A stretch of 64,000 nt of DNA, from assembly GCA_963798455.1 (NCBI GenBank), contig CAWCTD010000004.1, forward strand, positions 124,001 to 188,000. Reading direction: 5' to 3'. The notes under the pieces are model-generated. The model did no database searches. It was not told where the DNA came from and saw nothing but the letters and a program-made list of their open reading frames with translations. Position numbers and translations under genes: made by a program. The stretch comes from CAWCTD01 sp963798455. GTDB lineage: Bacteria; Acidobacteriota; Terriglobia; Bryobacterales; Bryobacteraceae. Shown here piece after piece: positions 18,373 to 29,725 of this stretch (within the stretch, counting starts at the first letter, position 1; each line of letters opens with the position of its first letter).

Positions 18373-19431
18373 CTAGCGCCCAACGGAGGCTGCTTGCTGC
18401 GCCTTGACGATGCGCACGTAGACCACGCGCAGGATGGCCAGCACCGGGATCGACAGGAACATGCCAGCTACGCCGCCCATCTGTTCCCCAGCGAGTACCC
18501 CGAAAATGACCCATAGGGGATGCAGTTCCACGCCTTTGCTCATCAGGAATGGCTGCAAGACGTAGTCCTGGAACAGACGGTAACCCAACAGAAACACGAC
18601 GATCCACACCGCGAGGTTCGCGTGGCCGCTGAGAATCGCAACCAGAACGATCCCCACGCCGGCCGAAAAGGGACCGATCATCGGGATGAACTCCAGCGCG
18701 CCCGCCAGCCCAGCCAGCAGCACTGCGTAAGGCAGCCCGATCGCCAGAAAGAACGAACCGTAGAACACCAGTGTAGCCGCGGCCAGAACCACCAGGGCTC
18801 GCATGAACTGCCCCAAAAGCACGTGCACATCGGACAGCAGGTCCTGAACCAGGACGTGCCTCGCCGTGCCCGCGAACTGGCGCAGGATCCACCCCCGGAT
18901 GCTCTCCGCGTCCTTCAGGAACAGGAAGCTCAGGATGGGCACAAGGATGAGGAAACCGAGGTTGCCCAGCAGGGAGAGGATCCCCTGTCCTAGCTGGCCG
19001 ACCAGGGGCACGAGCTGTCGCGCATCAGTCTCCAGTTCCCGCTTGACCGCTTCGACGGCCGTCACTTTCCAGCCTTCCAGCCAGGAAGGAACCGGCAGGT
19101 TGCCCAGCGGGTCGGTGCTCGTAAGCCACTCCGGAACCTTGCCGGCGAGTTGGGTGGCTTCTTGAAGGATGCGGGACCCCACGGCAAAGGAAGCGAACCC
19201 AAGGATCGCCACGAGCAGAAGGTACACGACAGCGAGCGAAACGACGCGCGTCATCCTCCTCGGCGTGACACGGTCGATGAAGTTGACCAGTGGCGCCAGC
19301 AGGTAGGCCACCAGGAGCGCAGCGACGAAGATGAAGATTGTCCGCCGGATGAGGTACACCGCGCCTGCCGCCAAGGCGACCAGCAGCACCGTCCAGGCCG
19401 CGCGGGCGGCTCGCGCGTCGATCCCGAGCAT
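18373..19431 (-). CDS. AI-2E family transporter (PerM/YdiK-like permease)
   Basis: Multi-pass membrane protein of 352 aa in the AI-2E transporter superfamily. The family includes exporters of autoinducer-2 and Na+/H+ antiporters, so the substrate is open. Hydrophobic segments occur near residues 10-75, then a soluble stretch (about 90-150), then a helix-rich C-terminal half. The family motifs PMIGPFSAGVGIVLVA and YRLFQDYVLQPFLMSKGVELHP are present. Start ATG 19431. It diverges from smc across a region containing a large inverted repeat. Confidence 0.9.
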   Translation of the reverse strand: MLGIDARAARAAWTVLLVALAAGAVYLIRRTIFIFVAALLVAYLLAPLVNFIDRVTPRRMTRVVSLAVVYLLLVAILGFASFAVGSRILQEATQLAGKVPEWLTSTDPLGNLPVPSWLEGWKVTAVEAVKRELETDARQLVPLVGQLGQGILSLLGNLGFLILVPILSFLFLKDAESIRGWILRQFAGTARHVLVQDLLSDVHVLLGQFMRALVVLAAATLVFYGSFFLAIGLPYAVLLAGLAGALEFIPMIGPFSAGVGIVLVAILSGHANLAVWIVVFLLGYRLFQDYVLQPFLMSKGVELHPLWVIFGVLAGEQMGGVAGMFLSIPVLAILRVVYVRIVKAQQAASVGR

Positions 19432-19470
19432 GCCCGTATCCTAGCGCAGCGTCAGCCGGCAGGCGGTTAG

Positions 19471-19510
19471 CCACATGTTGGGGCATTGTGACATAGACCC
19501 CAGCATGTGG
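19471..19510. repeat. 13-bp near-perfect inverted repeat in the smc / AI-2E divergent promoter region
   Basis: Left arm 19471-19483 (CCACATGTTGGGG) and right arm 19498-19510 (CCCCAGCATGTGG) are complementary at all 13 positions, counting one G-U wobble, around a 14-nt spacer. A TATACC (-10-like, preceded by TGG) abuts the right arm at 19511-19516 on the plus strand. It lies between two divergent starts, so it cannot terminate either gene. An operator for a dimeric regulator, or a 5'-leader hairpin of the smc or permease mRNA, is more likely. Confidence 0.55.
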
Positions 19511-19613
19511 TATACCGCTTTACTTTTTGGGCAACCGGGCTTAGGATGTAGGTATCCCCCGAGCCGCTGCCGAAGCGCGCGGAAACTCTGAGCGACGAAG
19601 GAGAGTAGACGCT

Positions 19614-23288
<3,675 letters not shown>

Positions 23289-23302
23289 GCGGGCTCAGCA
23301 GA

Positions 23303-24130
23303 TCACCTCAGCAGGCGGATGCTGCCGTTGGACGTCGTAAGCTCCAGCAAGGGTCCACCGCCGCCGATCGTCCCATCCAGGTGGTGCTTTTCGGAACGGC
23401 CTTTGAAGTCGTCGTCGAATTCGTTGGTGATCGAGCCGTTGGAGTTGGAGGCCCTGACATCCGCCGAGATCTTACCCGGGAGCCGCACCGTGACAGAGCC
23501 GTTGCTGGTCGTCACCGTGACATCGCTGCGGCCCAGTTTCTCGACGGAAAGCTCCACGCTCCCATTCGAGGTACGGAGCCTGACCGGCCGCCCGTCCTCC
23601 ATGCTATTCACGGAGGCCCGGATGGAGCCGTTGGAGGTGTCTGCCTCGATCGCTCCTTGCACGTTGTCGGCGCGCACCCTGCCGTTAGAAGTCACCAGGC
23701 GCACCGGCGCTTCGATAAAGCTCACCTCGATCGAGCCGTTCGAGGTCTGAATCTTCTCGAGCGATGTCCGCCGGGGAACGCGGATGGTATAGCGGGCGCC
23801 CATGTTGCCCCAGTGACCCGAAGGACGAACGGTCCGGACGCGGATTGAATCACCCGAGGCCACCACGTCGATCGTGACGGCGTGCAGCATCTGTTCCGTG
23901 CTCGCGAACTTTGTGCCGCTGATGTCCACGGTTTCCTGGTACCAGCCGGCGATGTCCACCGCGCCGTTGAAATTCTCCAGGTAGAGCCTGCCGCCGGGTT
24001 TCAGCGCATGGCTTTCGTGAAAATCCTCCTGATACCGTGAGGAGTCGCCGAAGTTCAAGTCCTCGAGATTGCAGCCGGTAAACAGCACGAGGAACGGAAC
24101 AAGCAGCCAAAAGAGCATTCGTCTTGGCAT
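23303..24130 (-). CDS. DUF4097-type beta-solenoid lipoprotein
   Basis: Lipoprotein of about 275 aa. ATG 24130 opens MPRRMLFWLLVPFLVLFTGC (lipobox FTGC) and has GAGAGGT upstream. The mature part contains at least seven TSNGS/SNG turns spaced by about 20 residues, as in DUF4097/putative adhesin beta-helix proteins, where each turn forms one coil. The last turn ends the protein (LTTSNGSIRLLR). Such proteins are often encoded beside envelope-stress sensors, but none is here. Function is unknown; a cell-surface or periplasmic scaffold is likely. Confidence 0.85.
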   Translation of the reverse strand: MPRRMLFWLLVPFLVLFTGCNLEDLNFGDSSRYQEDFHESHALKPGGRLYLENFNGAVDIAGWYQETVDISGTKFASTEQMLHAVTIDVVASGDSIRVRTVRPSGHWGNMGARYTIRVPRRTSLEKIQTSNGSIEVSFIEAPVRLVTSNGRVRADNVQGAIEADTSNGSIRASVNSMEDGRPVRLRTSNGSVELSVEKLGRSDVTVTTSNGSVTVRLPGKISADVRASNSNGSITNEFDDDFKGRSEKHHLDGTIGGGGPLLELTTSNGSIRLLR

Positions 24131-24177
24131 GAGGCACCTCTCTGAGCAATACGGGGGAGAGGCGGACACTGTTCCTC

Positions 24178-25632
24178 CTATTTTTCGGAGGCCGGGTCGA
24201 TCAGCCGGACCGAGCTGAGATTGACGGTGAGGATGCGCTCGTCGGGAGGACTCTGCCAGGTGGGAGAGGCCTGGATCTCGACCCGGTACTCAGGCGCGGC
24301 GGGAAGATCGGCTTCGAGCACGAAGAGGCCGGTGCGCTCCAGGGTCCAGTGCCCCGCTCTGCGCCCGTTGGCATGAACTTCCACACGCACCGGCTGGCCT
24401 TGCTCGAAGCAACGCTCGGGCGCGTGGCCGCGGATACGCAGCCGCTGTGGCCGCGTCGTCAGGGGCGCCAGGCGCAGTGCAGCGCCGGGGCCAATCCACC
24501 GATACTTGTTCCCGAAAACGCCCTCCACCTTGTGCCAGCCGTCCAGCAGCGCTGTTTCGTGTCCCGGCAGGGAGAAGTCGATGATGTCGCTGCGTTCGCC
24601 CGGATACAGTTCCTGCTTTTCGGCCGACCGGAGGAGGTTGTAGACTCCGCCCTCGTTGGGCGCGCGGTAGCCGCAGCCGCAGAAGAGCGCATCTTCGGCA
24701 TCGCGCGCCAGGGCCCCATGGCAATCGGGACAGCGCAGCAGTTCCTCGAACCGGTCAGGCCGGGCTTCCAGGCCGGTCTCTTCGCCCGCCTTCCGGCACA
24801 CGGCCGCAAGAGTCCCTCCCAGCAGGCGCGCCGCCGTCCATACGGAGCGATGCGGGTCGAGCCGGGTTGCCAAACTCTTGACCGCGCCTTCCGCCCACCC
24901 GCGATTGGGCACGAACATTTCATAGCGGTGATCCACAAAGTGCTTCTGAACCAGCCGGTGCCACCCCTTCAGATTGAGGCTGTGGTTCTGGCGGATGCCG
25001 AAACTCGCTTCCTGCGCCGCGCCGATCACGTCCTTGACCAGGAAGCCGAGCAGGCCCCGGTCATGCAGCCGCCGCTCCCACGGTTTCATCGTTTCGTAGT
25101 AGGGACACCGGTACAGGTTGAGGGAAAGCAGACGCCGCAGGGGCTCCTCGGCGAAGAAGAAGACTCCCCCCGGCGCCAGGACGCGTTTCACCTCCAGAAA
25201 CACGCTCTCGATATCCATGAACTGGCAGAGCATCTGGAAGGCCATGACCAGGCGCAGCGAACCGTCCCGGAAGGGCAGATTCAGCGCGTCGCCGGCGATT
25301 CGAACCGGCGTGCGATCGAAACCCCAGGCGTCGCGAAGCGCCGCCCCGTACCGCAGCGCGTCCGCCGAGAGGTCGAGCGCGAAACCCTCGGCGTCAAACT
25401 CGTTGGCCAGCATGTAGCTGGTGTGGCCCGCATTCGCTCCGATCTCGAGGAACGGCGACATCGGTCCCATGAACTCGAGATGCTTCACGATGATGCCCCG
25501 CCGCCGCTCATTCTCCTCGGCGTAAGTCCGGATGGCCAGCTCCGGTTCGCCCAGGGAGGCGAACTTGTGAAATTCCACCTCGGCCCGCTTGACCGACAGG
25601 GACTGGGCTTCTGGGTTGTGGTGTGTGGTCAC
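24178..25632 (-). CDS. SAM-dependent methyltransferase with zinc-ribbon-like segment
   Basis: Protein of 484 aa. The N-terminal part (residues about 35-210) is a class I methyltransferase, with motif I FLEIGANAGHTSYML and the acidic loop DLSADALRYG; the post-motif DGSLRLVMAFQMLCQF fits. A middle Trm112-like segment has paired cysteines (CPDCHGAL...CGCGY, about 305-330), and a beta-rich C-terminal domain follows. Such layouts occur in polysaccharide or natural product tailoring enzymes. Start GTG 25632 overlaps the HAD hydrolase stop (GTGA), so they form an operon. The substrate is unknown. Confidence 0.78.
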   Translation of the reverse strand: MTTHHNPEAQSLSVKRAEVEFHKFASLGEPELAIRTYAEENERRRGIIVKHLEFMGPMSPFLEIGANAGHTSYMLANEFDAEGFALDLSADALRYGAALRDAWGFDRTPVRIAGDALNLPFRDGSLRLVMAFQMLCQFMDIESVFLEVKRVLAPGGVFFFAEEPLRRLLSLNLYRCPYYETMKPWERRLHDRGLLGFLVKDVIGAAQEASFGIRQNHSLNLKGWHRLVQKHFVDHRYEMFVPNRGWAEGAVKSLATRLDPHRSVWTAARLLGGTLAAVCRKAGEETGLEARPDRFEELLRCPDCHGALARDAEDALFCGCGYRAPNEGGVYNLLRSAEKQELYPGERSDIIDFSLPGHETALLDGWHKVEGVFGNKYRWIGPGAALRLAPLTTRPQRLRIRGHAPERCFEQGQPVRVEVHANGRRAGHWTLERTGLFVLEADLPAAPEYRVEIQASPTWQSPPDERILTVNLSSVRLIDPASEK

Positions 25633-26330
25633 GGCCAGAGCAGCACCTCCGCCGGCAGAGAGCGCAGGTCCTCAACCAGCACGTCCGGCCCCGCGGCCTC
25701 CAATTCCTGCCAACTGGACAGGCCCGTCGCCACGGCCACCGCCAGAACGCGATTCGCCCGCGCCGCCTGCACGTCCCTCGGCGTGTCGCCGACCAGCGAG
25801 AGGCGGGCGCCCGCTCGGATCCACCCTTTCTCCCGAGCCTGCCGGATGGCGAGCCGCAGCAGCGACGCCCTGTCCTTGCCCATCCCGGCGAATGCGCCGA
25901 TTCGGAAGTGATGCTTCAAACCGGCGCGCTCCACCTTCTTCCACCCGATTCGGATGAAGTTGCCGCTGACCAGCGCCATCGGAACCCCCGCTTGCCGCAA
26001 ACGGTTGAGAAGCCGGCGGACACCCGGGCACACCTTACGCTCCAGGGCGGGACAGCGCCGCACGTAGATCGCTTGCGCGCGCCGCTGGATATCCGGCATC
26101 GCGCGGCGGATGACAGCCGGAGAGGCTCCCGCGTTGCGCATCATGGCCGCCAGAATCTCGGGATCCAGCATTCCGTGCAGCGGAATACCATCGACGCTGG
26201 TCTCCAGCCCCGTGACACGTCTGATGGATTCCACCAGCGCCTCGCGGTGCTGCGGACCCGCCCGCCGGATCAGCGTGCCGTCGATGTCAAAAAACACCAT
26301 CGCCTGGGGCGGGGTTTGCTTAGGGGCCAT
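25629..26330 (-). CDS. HAD-superfamily hydrolase (phosphatase)
   Basis: Phosphatase of the haloacid dehalogenase superfamily, 233 aa, of the phosphoglycolate phosphatase-like subfamily with a helical cap. Motif I is FFDIDGTLI (nucleophile Asp and general acid Asp), motif II is ALVSGN, and motif IV is LVGDTPRDVQAA. The substrate is unknown. Start ATG 26330 has an AT-rich -10-like element only 8 nt upstream, so the mRNA may be nearly leaderless. It is translationally coupled to the methyltransferase that follows. Confidence 0.87.
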   Translation of the reverse strand: MAPKQTPPQAMVFFDIDGTLIRRAGPQHREALVESIRRVTGLETSVDGIPLHGMLDPEILAAMMRNAGASPAVIRRAMPDIQRRAQAIYVRRCPALERKVCPGVRRLLNRLRQAGVPMALVSGNFIRIGWKKVERAGLKHHFRIGAFAGMGKDRASLLRLAIRQAREKGWIRAGARLSLVGDTPRDVQAARANRVLAVAVATGLSSWQELEAAGPDVLVEDLRSLPAEVLLWP

Positions 26331-26349
26331 GCTCTACTAATATAGCGGC
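26331..26349. promoter_or_regulatory. 19-bp bidirectional promoter gap
   Basis: The two divergent start codons (26330 minus, 26350 plus) are separated by only 19 bp. These contain TAATAT on the plus strand (26338-26343) and, overlapping it, TATATT on the minus strand (26344-26339). Each would start transcription at or within a few bases of its ATG. A TTGCTT (26316-26321, spacer 16) could be the plus-strand -35. Confidence 0.5.
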
Positions 26350-26913
26350 ATGGAGAGGAGATTCTCTAACGGGAAGATCATACGGCTCGCGGCCGGCGAC
26401 ATCACCCGGCTGCCGGCCGACGCCATCGTCAACGCCGCCAACGCCAGGCTGGCCGGCGGAGGAGGAGTGGACGGCGCCATCCATCGCGCGGGCGGGCCGG
26501 CCATTATGCGGGAACTCGACAGCATCCGCGAAAAGACCGGCGGTTGTCCGACCGGCGGCGCCGTCGCCACGGCCGCCGGGGACCTTCCCGCCCGCTATGT
26601 GTTCCACGCCGTGGGCCCGGTTTATCACGGCGGCAAACGGGGGGAGGCGGAGTTGCTGGCCTCCTGCTACCGCGCCTGCCTGCGGCTGGCGGAAGAGCGA
26701 AACGCGGGCGTGATCAGCTTTCCCTCCATCAGCACCGGCGCATACGGCTACCCGATCCAGGAAGCGGCCCCGATCGCCCTCCGCGAGGTGATCGAGCATT
26801 TGAGCCAACGCGGCGCCGCGGTGCGAGAGGCGGTCTTTGTGCTCTTCGCCCGCGCGGACTACGATGTCTACGCCGGGGCACTCGAAGAACTCTCCCCGCA
26901 GAAGGTAGAATAG
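26350..26913 (+). CDS. macro domain protein (ADP-ribose / O-acetyl-ADP-ribose hydrolase)
   Basis: Single macro domain of 187 aa. It carries the MacroD-type motifs DITRLPADAIVNAANARL, the glycine-rich GGGGVDGAIHRAGG and the phosphate loop SISTGAYGYP. Proteins of this type remove O-acetyl groups from O-acetyl-ADP-ribose or reverse ADP-ribosylation (family knowledge). The ATG lies 7 nt after a -10-like TAATAT, and no ribosome-binding site is visible. The next gene follows after 6 nt, suggesting co-transcription with an unknown protein that may be its partner. Confidence 0.92.
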   Translation: MERRFSNGKIIRLAAGDITRLPADAIVNAANARLAGGGGVDGAIHRAGGPAIMRELDSIREKTGGCPTGGAVATAAGDLPARYVFHAVGPVYHGGKRGEAELLASCYRACLRLAEERNAGVISFPSISTGAYGYPIQEAAPIALREVIEHLSQRGAAVREAVFVLFARADYDVYAGALEELSPQKVE

Positions 26914-26919
26914 GGGAAC

Positions 26920-27423
26920 ATGCAAGTTCTCGAAGCCGGCGGCAGGCAGTTCATCGAGTTGGAGCTCGATCCCGAGCTCGTCTCCAGGATCGCCGAGCGG
27001 ACCGGCTTCGTCTGTGAGCTCACCGACGGCAAGCGCGGGCTCGTCGCGGAATTGAGAGCGGAAGGCAGGCAAGTGCCCCTGCTGTTGTTCGACGCCGCCG
27101 AGCCCTCCAACCTCGGCTGGTTCTCGCGCTGCCAGTTCTATGTTGACGGCCTGACGGGCGTGGTGCTTCAGACGCCGATGTATCTGGCGAACCTCAAGGA
27201 TTCCGTAGGCCGGCCGCTCTCCAACGCTGTCCGCCTTCAGATATCCAAAGAGCTTCCTGCGCATTTCCGAGTCGCGGGCAGGCAGCCGGTGAGCGAACAA
27301 GTGGTCTACACCGTGCTCGCCAACCTGCTGGCCGCCCTCCTGGAGACCGGTGTCGGCATCTGCGGAGGGTCGGTGGTCAAGCCCCTGGCAGGACGGATCA
27401 AGGACTTGGCCGGCCGGAACTGA
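26920..27423 (+). CDS. conserved hypothetical protein downstream of macro domain gene
   Basis: Protein of 167 aa, soluble, with no signal peptide or membrane segment that I recognise. It begins MQVLEAGGRQFIELELDPEL. A helical C-terminal part follows (SEQVVYTVLANLLAALLETG), ending in a Gly-rich VGICGGSVVKP stretch. It starts 6 nt after the macro gene, so it belongs to the same transcript. No family is assigned. Given its partner, a role in ADP-ribose or NAD metabolism is possible, but this is inference only. Confidence 0.65.
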   Translation: MQVLEAGGRQFIELELDPELVSRIAERTGFVCELTDGKRGLVAELRAEGRQVPLLLFDAAEPSNLGWFSRCQFYVDGLTGVVLQTPMYLANLKDSVGRPLSNAVRLQISKELPAHFRVAGRQPVSEQVVYTVLANLLAALLETGVGICGGSVVKPLAGRIKDLAGRN

Positions 27424-27434
27424 ACCGCCCGCAT

Positions 27435-27454
27435 CTTAGTACCGCGGTACTAAG
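27435..27454. promoter_or_regulatory. perfect 20-bp palindrome (operator candidate)
   Basis: CTTAGTACCGCGGTACTAAG is a perfect palindrome without a loop. The half site CTTAGTA recurs at 27469-27475, overlapping the -35 region, and as CTTAGTG at 27503-27509, over the -10/start of the promoter for the next gene. No T-tract follows, so it is not a terminator for the macro operon. The layout fits a dimeric regulator binding upstream with extra half sites in the promoter. Confidence 0.55.
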
Positions 27455-27475
27455 GCGGAGCATTACTCCTTAGTA

Positions 27476-27504
27476 TTTACAAAATCCCCCTGTAAGCGTA
27501 TTCT
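27476..27504 (+). promoter_or_regulatory. sigma70-like promoter of the DUF5658-type gene
   Basis: TTTACA (27476-27481), a 17-bp spacer and TATTCT (27499-27504). Transcription would begin about 27511, only a few bases before ATG 27515, and no Shine-Dalgarno is present. The mRNA should be nearly leaderless. Confidence 0.5.
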
Positions 27505-27514
27505 TAGTGTAGCA

Positions 27515-27844
27515 ATGAGTGATACCCTACACAGCGGTGTGACGGCGCCGAACCTGTTCTCACAGTTTCTCTATCTTCAGTTGCTGGATGTGCTGACGAC
27601 GCTGGCTTTTCTGGTCGCCGGGGTCAGTGAGGCCAATCCGGCCATCAAGCTGCTTATCTGGGGCGCGGGATCTCCCTTGGTGGGACTGCTGGCGGCCAAG
27701 TCGATCGCGTTCGGGCTGGCCGGGTACTGCTGGCTAAGCAAGCGGACCCGGCTCCTCGCACGGATCAACATCTTCTACGCGCTCCTGGTGGCCTGGAATC
27801 TGCTGGCGTTTCTCATCCATGCCGCCGGCTCATCGCCGGCATAG
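27515..27844 (+). CDS. small DUF5658-like membrane protein
   Basis: Membrane protein of 109 aa with about three hydrophobic helices. The N-terminal motif LQLLDVLTTLAFLVAGVSEANP is the wording seen in DUF5658 proteins, whose function is unknown. It is preceded by a palindrome and a near-leaderless promoter. Its TAG stop (27842-27844) is part of the ATAG target duplicated by the insertion sequence that follows. The protein is therefore complete despite insertion exactly at its end. Confidence 0.8.
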   Translation: MSDTLHSGVTAPNLFSQFLYLQLLDVLTTLAFLVAGVSEANPAIKLLIWGAGSPLVGLLAAKSIAFGLAGYCWLSKRTRLLARINIFYALLVAWNLLAFLIHAAGSSPA

Positions 27845-29313
27845 TACTACTGTGTTATAAACGAAGAACGCCACAGAAAGGACAGCAAGGAAGCTGCCTG
27901 ATCAAGAGGGCTGCGATGGCTCTGCGGAGAGTGGCGATCGAGCCAGGATCATGCCGTCCGCAGGCTGGCGGGGCGGCCTCGCGGCTCGAAGTTCTCCGTT
28001 GGTTTGAGCGCGGGTATTGCCAACTGGCCGGCGCGCGCCGAGGGGGAAAAACGGCTCCTCTCCGCGATCAGGAACCCGTAGGCGGCGACGCACAGGGTGG
28101 CGTGATGGTGGAAACCGCGCCAGCCACGTCCTTCGAAGTGGCCGAGTCCGAGTTCCTGCTTCAGTTCTTGGTAGTCGCGCTCGATGATCCAACGATGCTT
28201 GGCCATCCGGACCAGATCCTTGAGCTTGGTCTGTGGCGGCAGCGTGGAAATCCAGTACTTGATCGGCTCGGCTTCCCCGCGCGGCCACTCCATCAGCAAC
28301 CACTCTTCCGGGTACGGTTCCGCCTTCCAGTAGTCCCGGTGCGCAGGCCGGACTCGCAGCGCCGCGAATCGCGATTTCAGAGGCTTCTGTTTGCCTTCGC
28401 GCCAAGTGATGCTTTTCCACGCTGAAGAAGAAAGTCCAAGCGCTAACTCTTTGACGGAAACAGGCTGGTGGTGGCTGTCACGGCGAAGGAGTTTGGGCGG
28501 AACGTCCCTGGCCGCTCCACGGCTTGGCCGGCAAAGGATGGGTTCCCGGCGCCCAAACCGTCATCGAGGATTGAACCCCCACCACATACTGGAGTTGGAT
28601 TTGGGTCAGACCCGCCCGGAATTGCCCATCGATCCCGTAGCCGGCATCGGCCAGAACGACCCCGCGTGGCACATTGGCGTCGACGGCCTCGCGGATCTGC
28701 TCAAAGGCGATCTGCGGTTTCGTTCGGAAGCCGATCGGTTCCGGCACTCCGGTCTGGCGTCGTCGTTTTGTATCTTTCGTCCAGGCTTCCGGCAGGTAAA
28801 GCTGGCAGGCAATCGGAAGACTGGCGCTCCAGGTAGCCACCGAAAGGCTCACCGCCACCCGGCAGTTGTCCTGCTTTCCCAACTGCCCGCAATACTGACG
28901 TGCCACGCCCACCGAATGCGTACCCTTCTTGGGGAACCCCGTATCGTCCACGATCCACGCCACCACCGGGCACTGCTTCTCCATGGCAGGAAGCACCTGA
29001 TCGCGAACGCGCCCCAGCAGAGCTTCATCGCTCCAGGGGGCATCGGCCACCAGATGATGCAAGGACTGATGCATCCGGCGCACGTTGTCCGGGGCCAGTC
29101 GCGCCGCCATCGGCTCCACGCTCTTGCGTTCGCCCGGAAGCAGCAGGCCCGTGCAGTAGTTCTTCAGCGGGACCACTCGGTCCGCGTGCCCTGCGGCTTG
29201 CGCCAGGCCCTCAAGGTAGGCCGCAAGGCGTTTCTGTTGTGGGCCTGGCGCCGAGAGGCGCGATTCCACGAAACAATTGTACTACAAAATGTTCTGTTTA
29301 TAACACAGTAGTA
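27845..29313 (-). mobile_element. IS701-type insertion sequence, 1469 bp
   Basis: Bounded by terminal inverted repeats beginning TACTACTGTGTTATAAAC at both ends (27845 rightwards and 29313 leftwards). A 4-bp target duplication ATAG flanks it (27841-27844 and 29314-29317). It carries one transposase on the minus strand, disrupted by one extra base. The same terminal repeats bound the copies at 41262-43974. This copy is 1 bp longer than the 1468-bp intact copy, which fits the single-base insertion in its transposase. The right-hand ATAG is also the left flank of the adjacent MITE. Confidence 0.9.
27949..29269 (-). pseudogene. IS701 family transposase, one frameshift
   Basis: DDE transposase of about 440 aa when repaired. 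The N-terminal part from GTG 29269 contains the first Asp region (WIVDDTGFPKKG) and the second (VLADAGYGID). The C-terminal part ends at 27949 and contains HRWIIERDYQELKQELG with the catalytic Glu. The frame breaks near 28501, where GGACGTTCCGCCC has one T more than the related intact copy at 42551. It is clearly diverged in sequence from that copy though homologous throughout. As read, it cannot make a full transposase. Confidence 0.88.
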
Positions 29314-29317
29314 ATAG

Positions 29318-29448
29318 GAGCTTGCTGAAAAACCTGCCCGAATGCGGGCCAGGACAAGATGGGAGTCTTATCCCACACCTGGAACCAGCGACTTCCGTCC
29401 ACGTGGGGTAAGTCTCCTGACTTGCCCATCAGGTTTTTCAACAAGCAC
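29318..29448. mobile_element. 131-bp MITE, copy 1
   Basis: Non-coding element with terminal inverted repeats GAGCTTGCTGAAAAACCTG / CAGGTTTTTCAACAAGC and an internal imperfect inverted repeat (GGGAGTCTTATCCCAC against GTGGGGTAAGTCTCC), so most of it can fold into a hairpin. It is flanked by ATAG (29314-29317 and 29449-29452). A second copy of identical length, about 85% identical by eye, is at 45035-45165. No transposase is encoded, so a partner element must move it. Confidence 0.8.
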
Positions 29449-29468
29449 ATAGTCTCCGCGAGGGGAGA

Positions 29469-29552
29469 TCACACCCCGCAGGCGGCCTTGGCGTCGGCCA
29501 GCGCGGCCTCCACTTCCTGGCGGTACTCGTGGAGGAGCTCAGGCGTGGTCGC
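29469..29552 (-). pseudogene. duplicated 3' end of the phosphomannomutase gene
   Basis: On the minus strand this segment encodes TTPELLHEYRQEVEAALADA then KAACGV and a TGA. It matches the last 26 residues of the phosphomannomutase at 31379-32758 (TTPELVHEYRQEVEAVLAQA...). About 80 bp are nearly identical, with roughly six differences; similarity stops just upstream. It is a broken duplicate, not a gene. Together with the true 3' end it forms a direct repeat around the hypothetical gene at 29726-31225. Confidence 0.8.
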
Positions 29553-29725
29553 CTACAACCTCGGTAACCTCTGCCGGCGACGGGTGCCGCCGAAGAGGAC
29601 CGCCAACTGGCCGCGGGCCCGTGAGCCTCGCTTGACACAGGAAACCATGTGCGCGCAAATGGGCCAGGTGCCCAATCTGGCCGGGTTCGAGTAAGATATT
29701 CGCTAGCAGAACGAGAGGAGCCACG
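29553..29725. other. intergenic leader of the secreted protein gene
   Basis: Non-coding spacer. It contains a TTGACA at 29632-29637 without a matching -10, an AT-rich TAAGATATT near 29692-29700, and a clear GAGAGGAG ribosome site before ATG 29726. Promoter position is uncertain. Confidence 0.3.

Noticed and set aside
27435..27454. Palindrome as a rho-independent terminator of the macro operon
   Set aside because: It has no loop and no following T-run.
28495..28505. Programmed frameshift in the IS transposase at 28501
   Set aside because: The related intact copy makes the transposase in one frame, and the site has no slippery heptamer; a plain one-base insertion fits.
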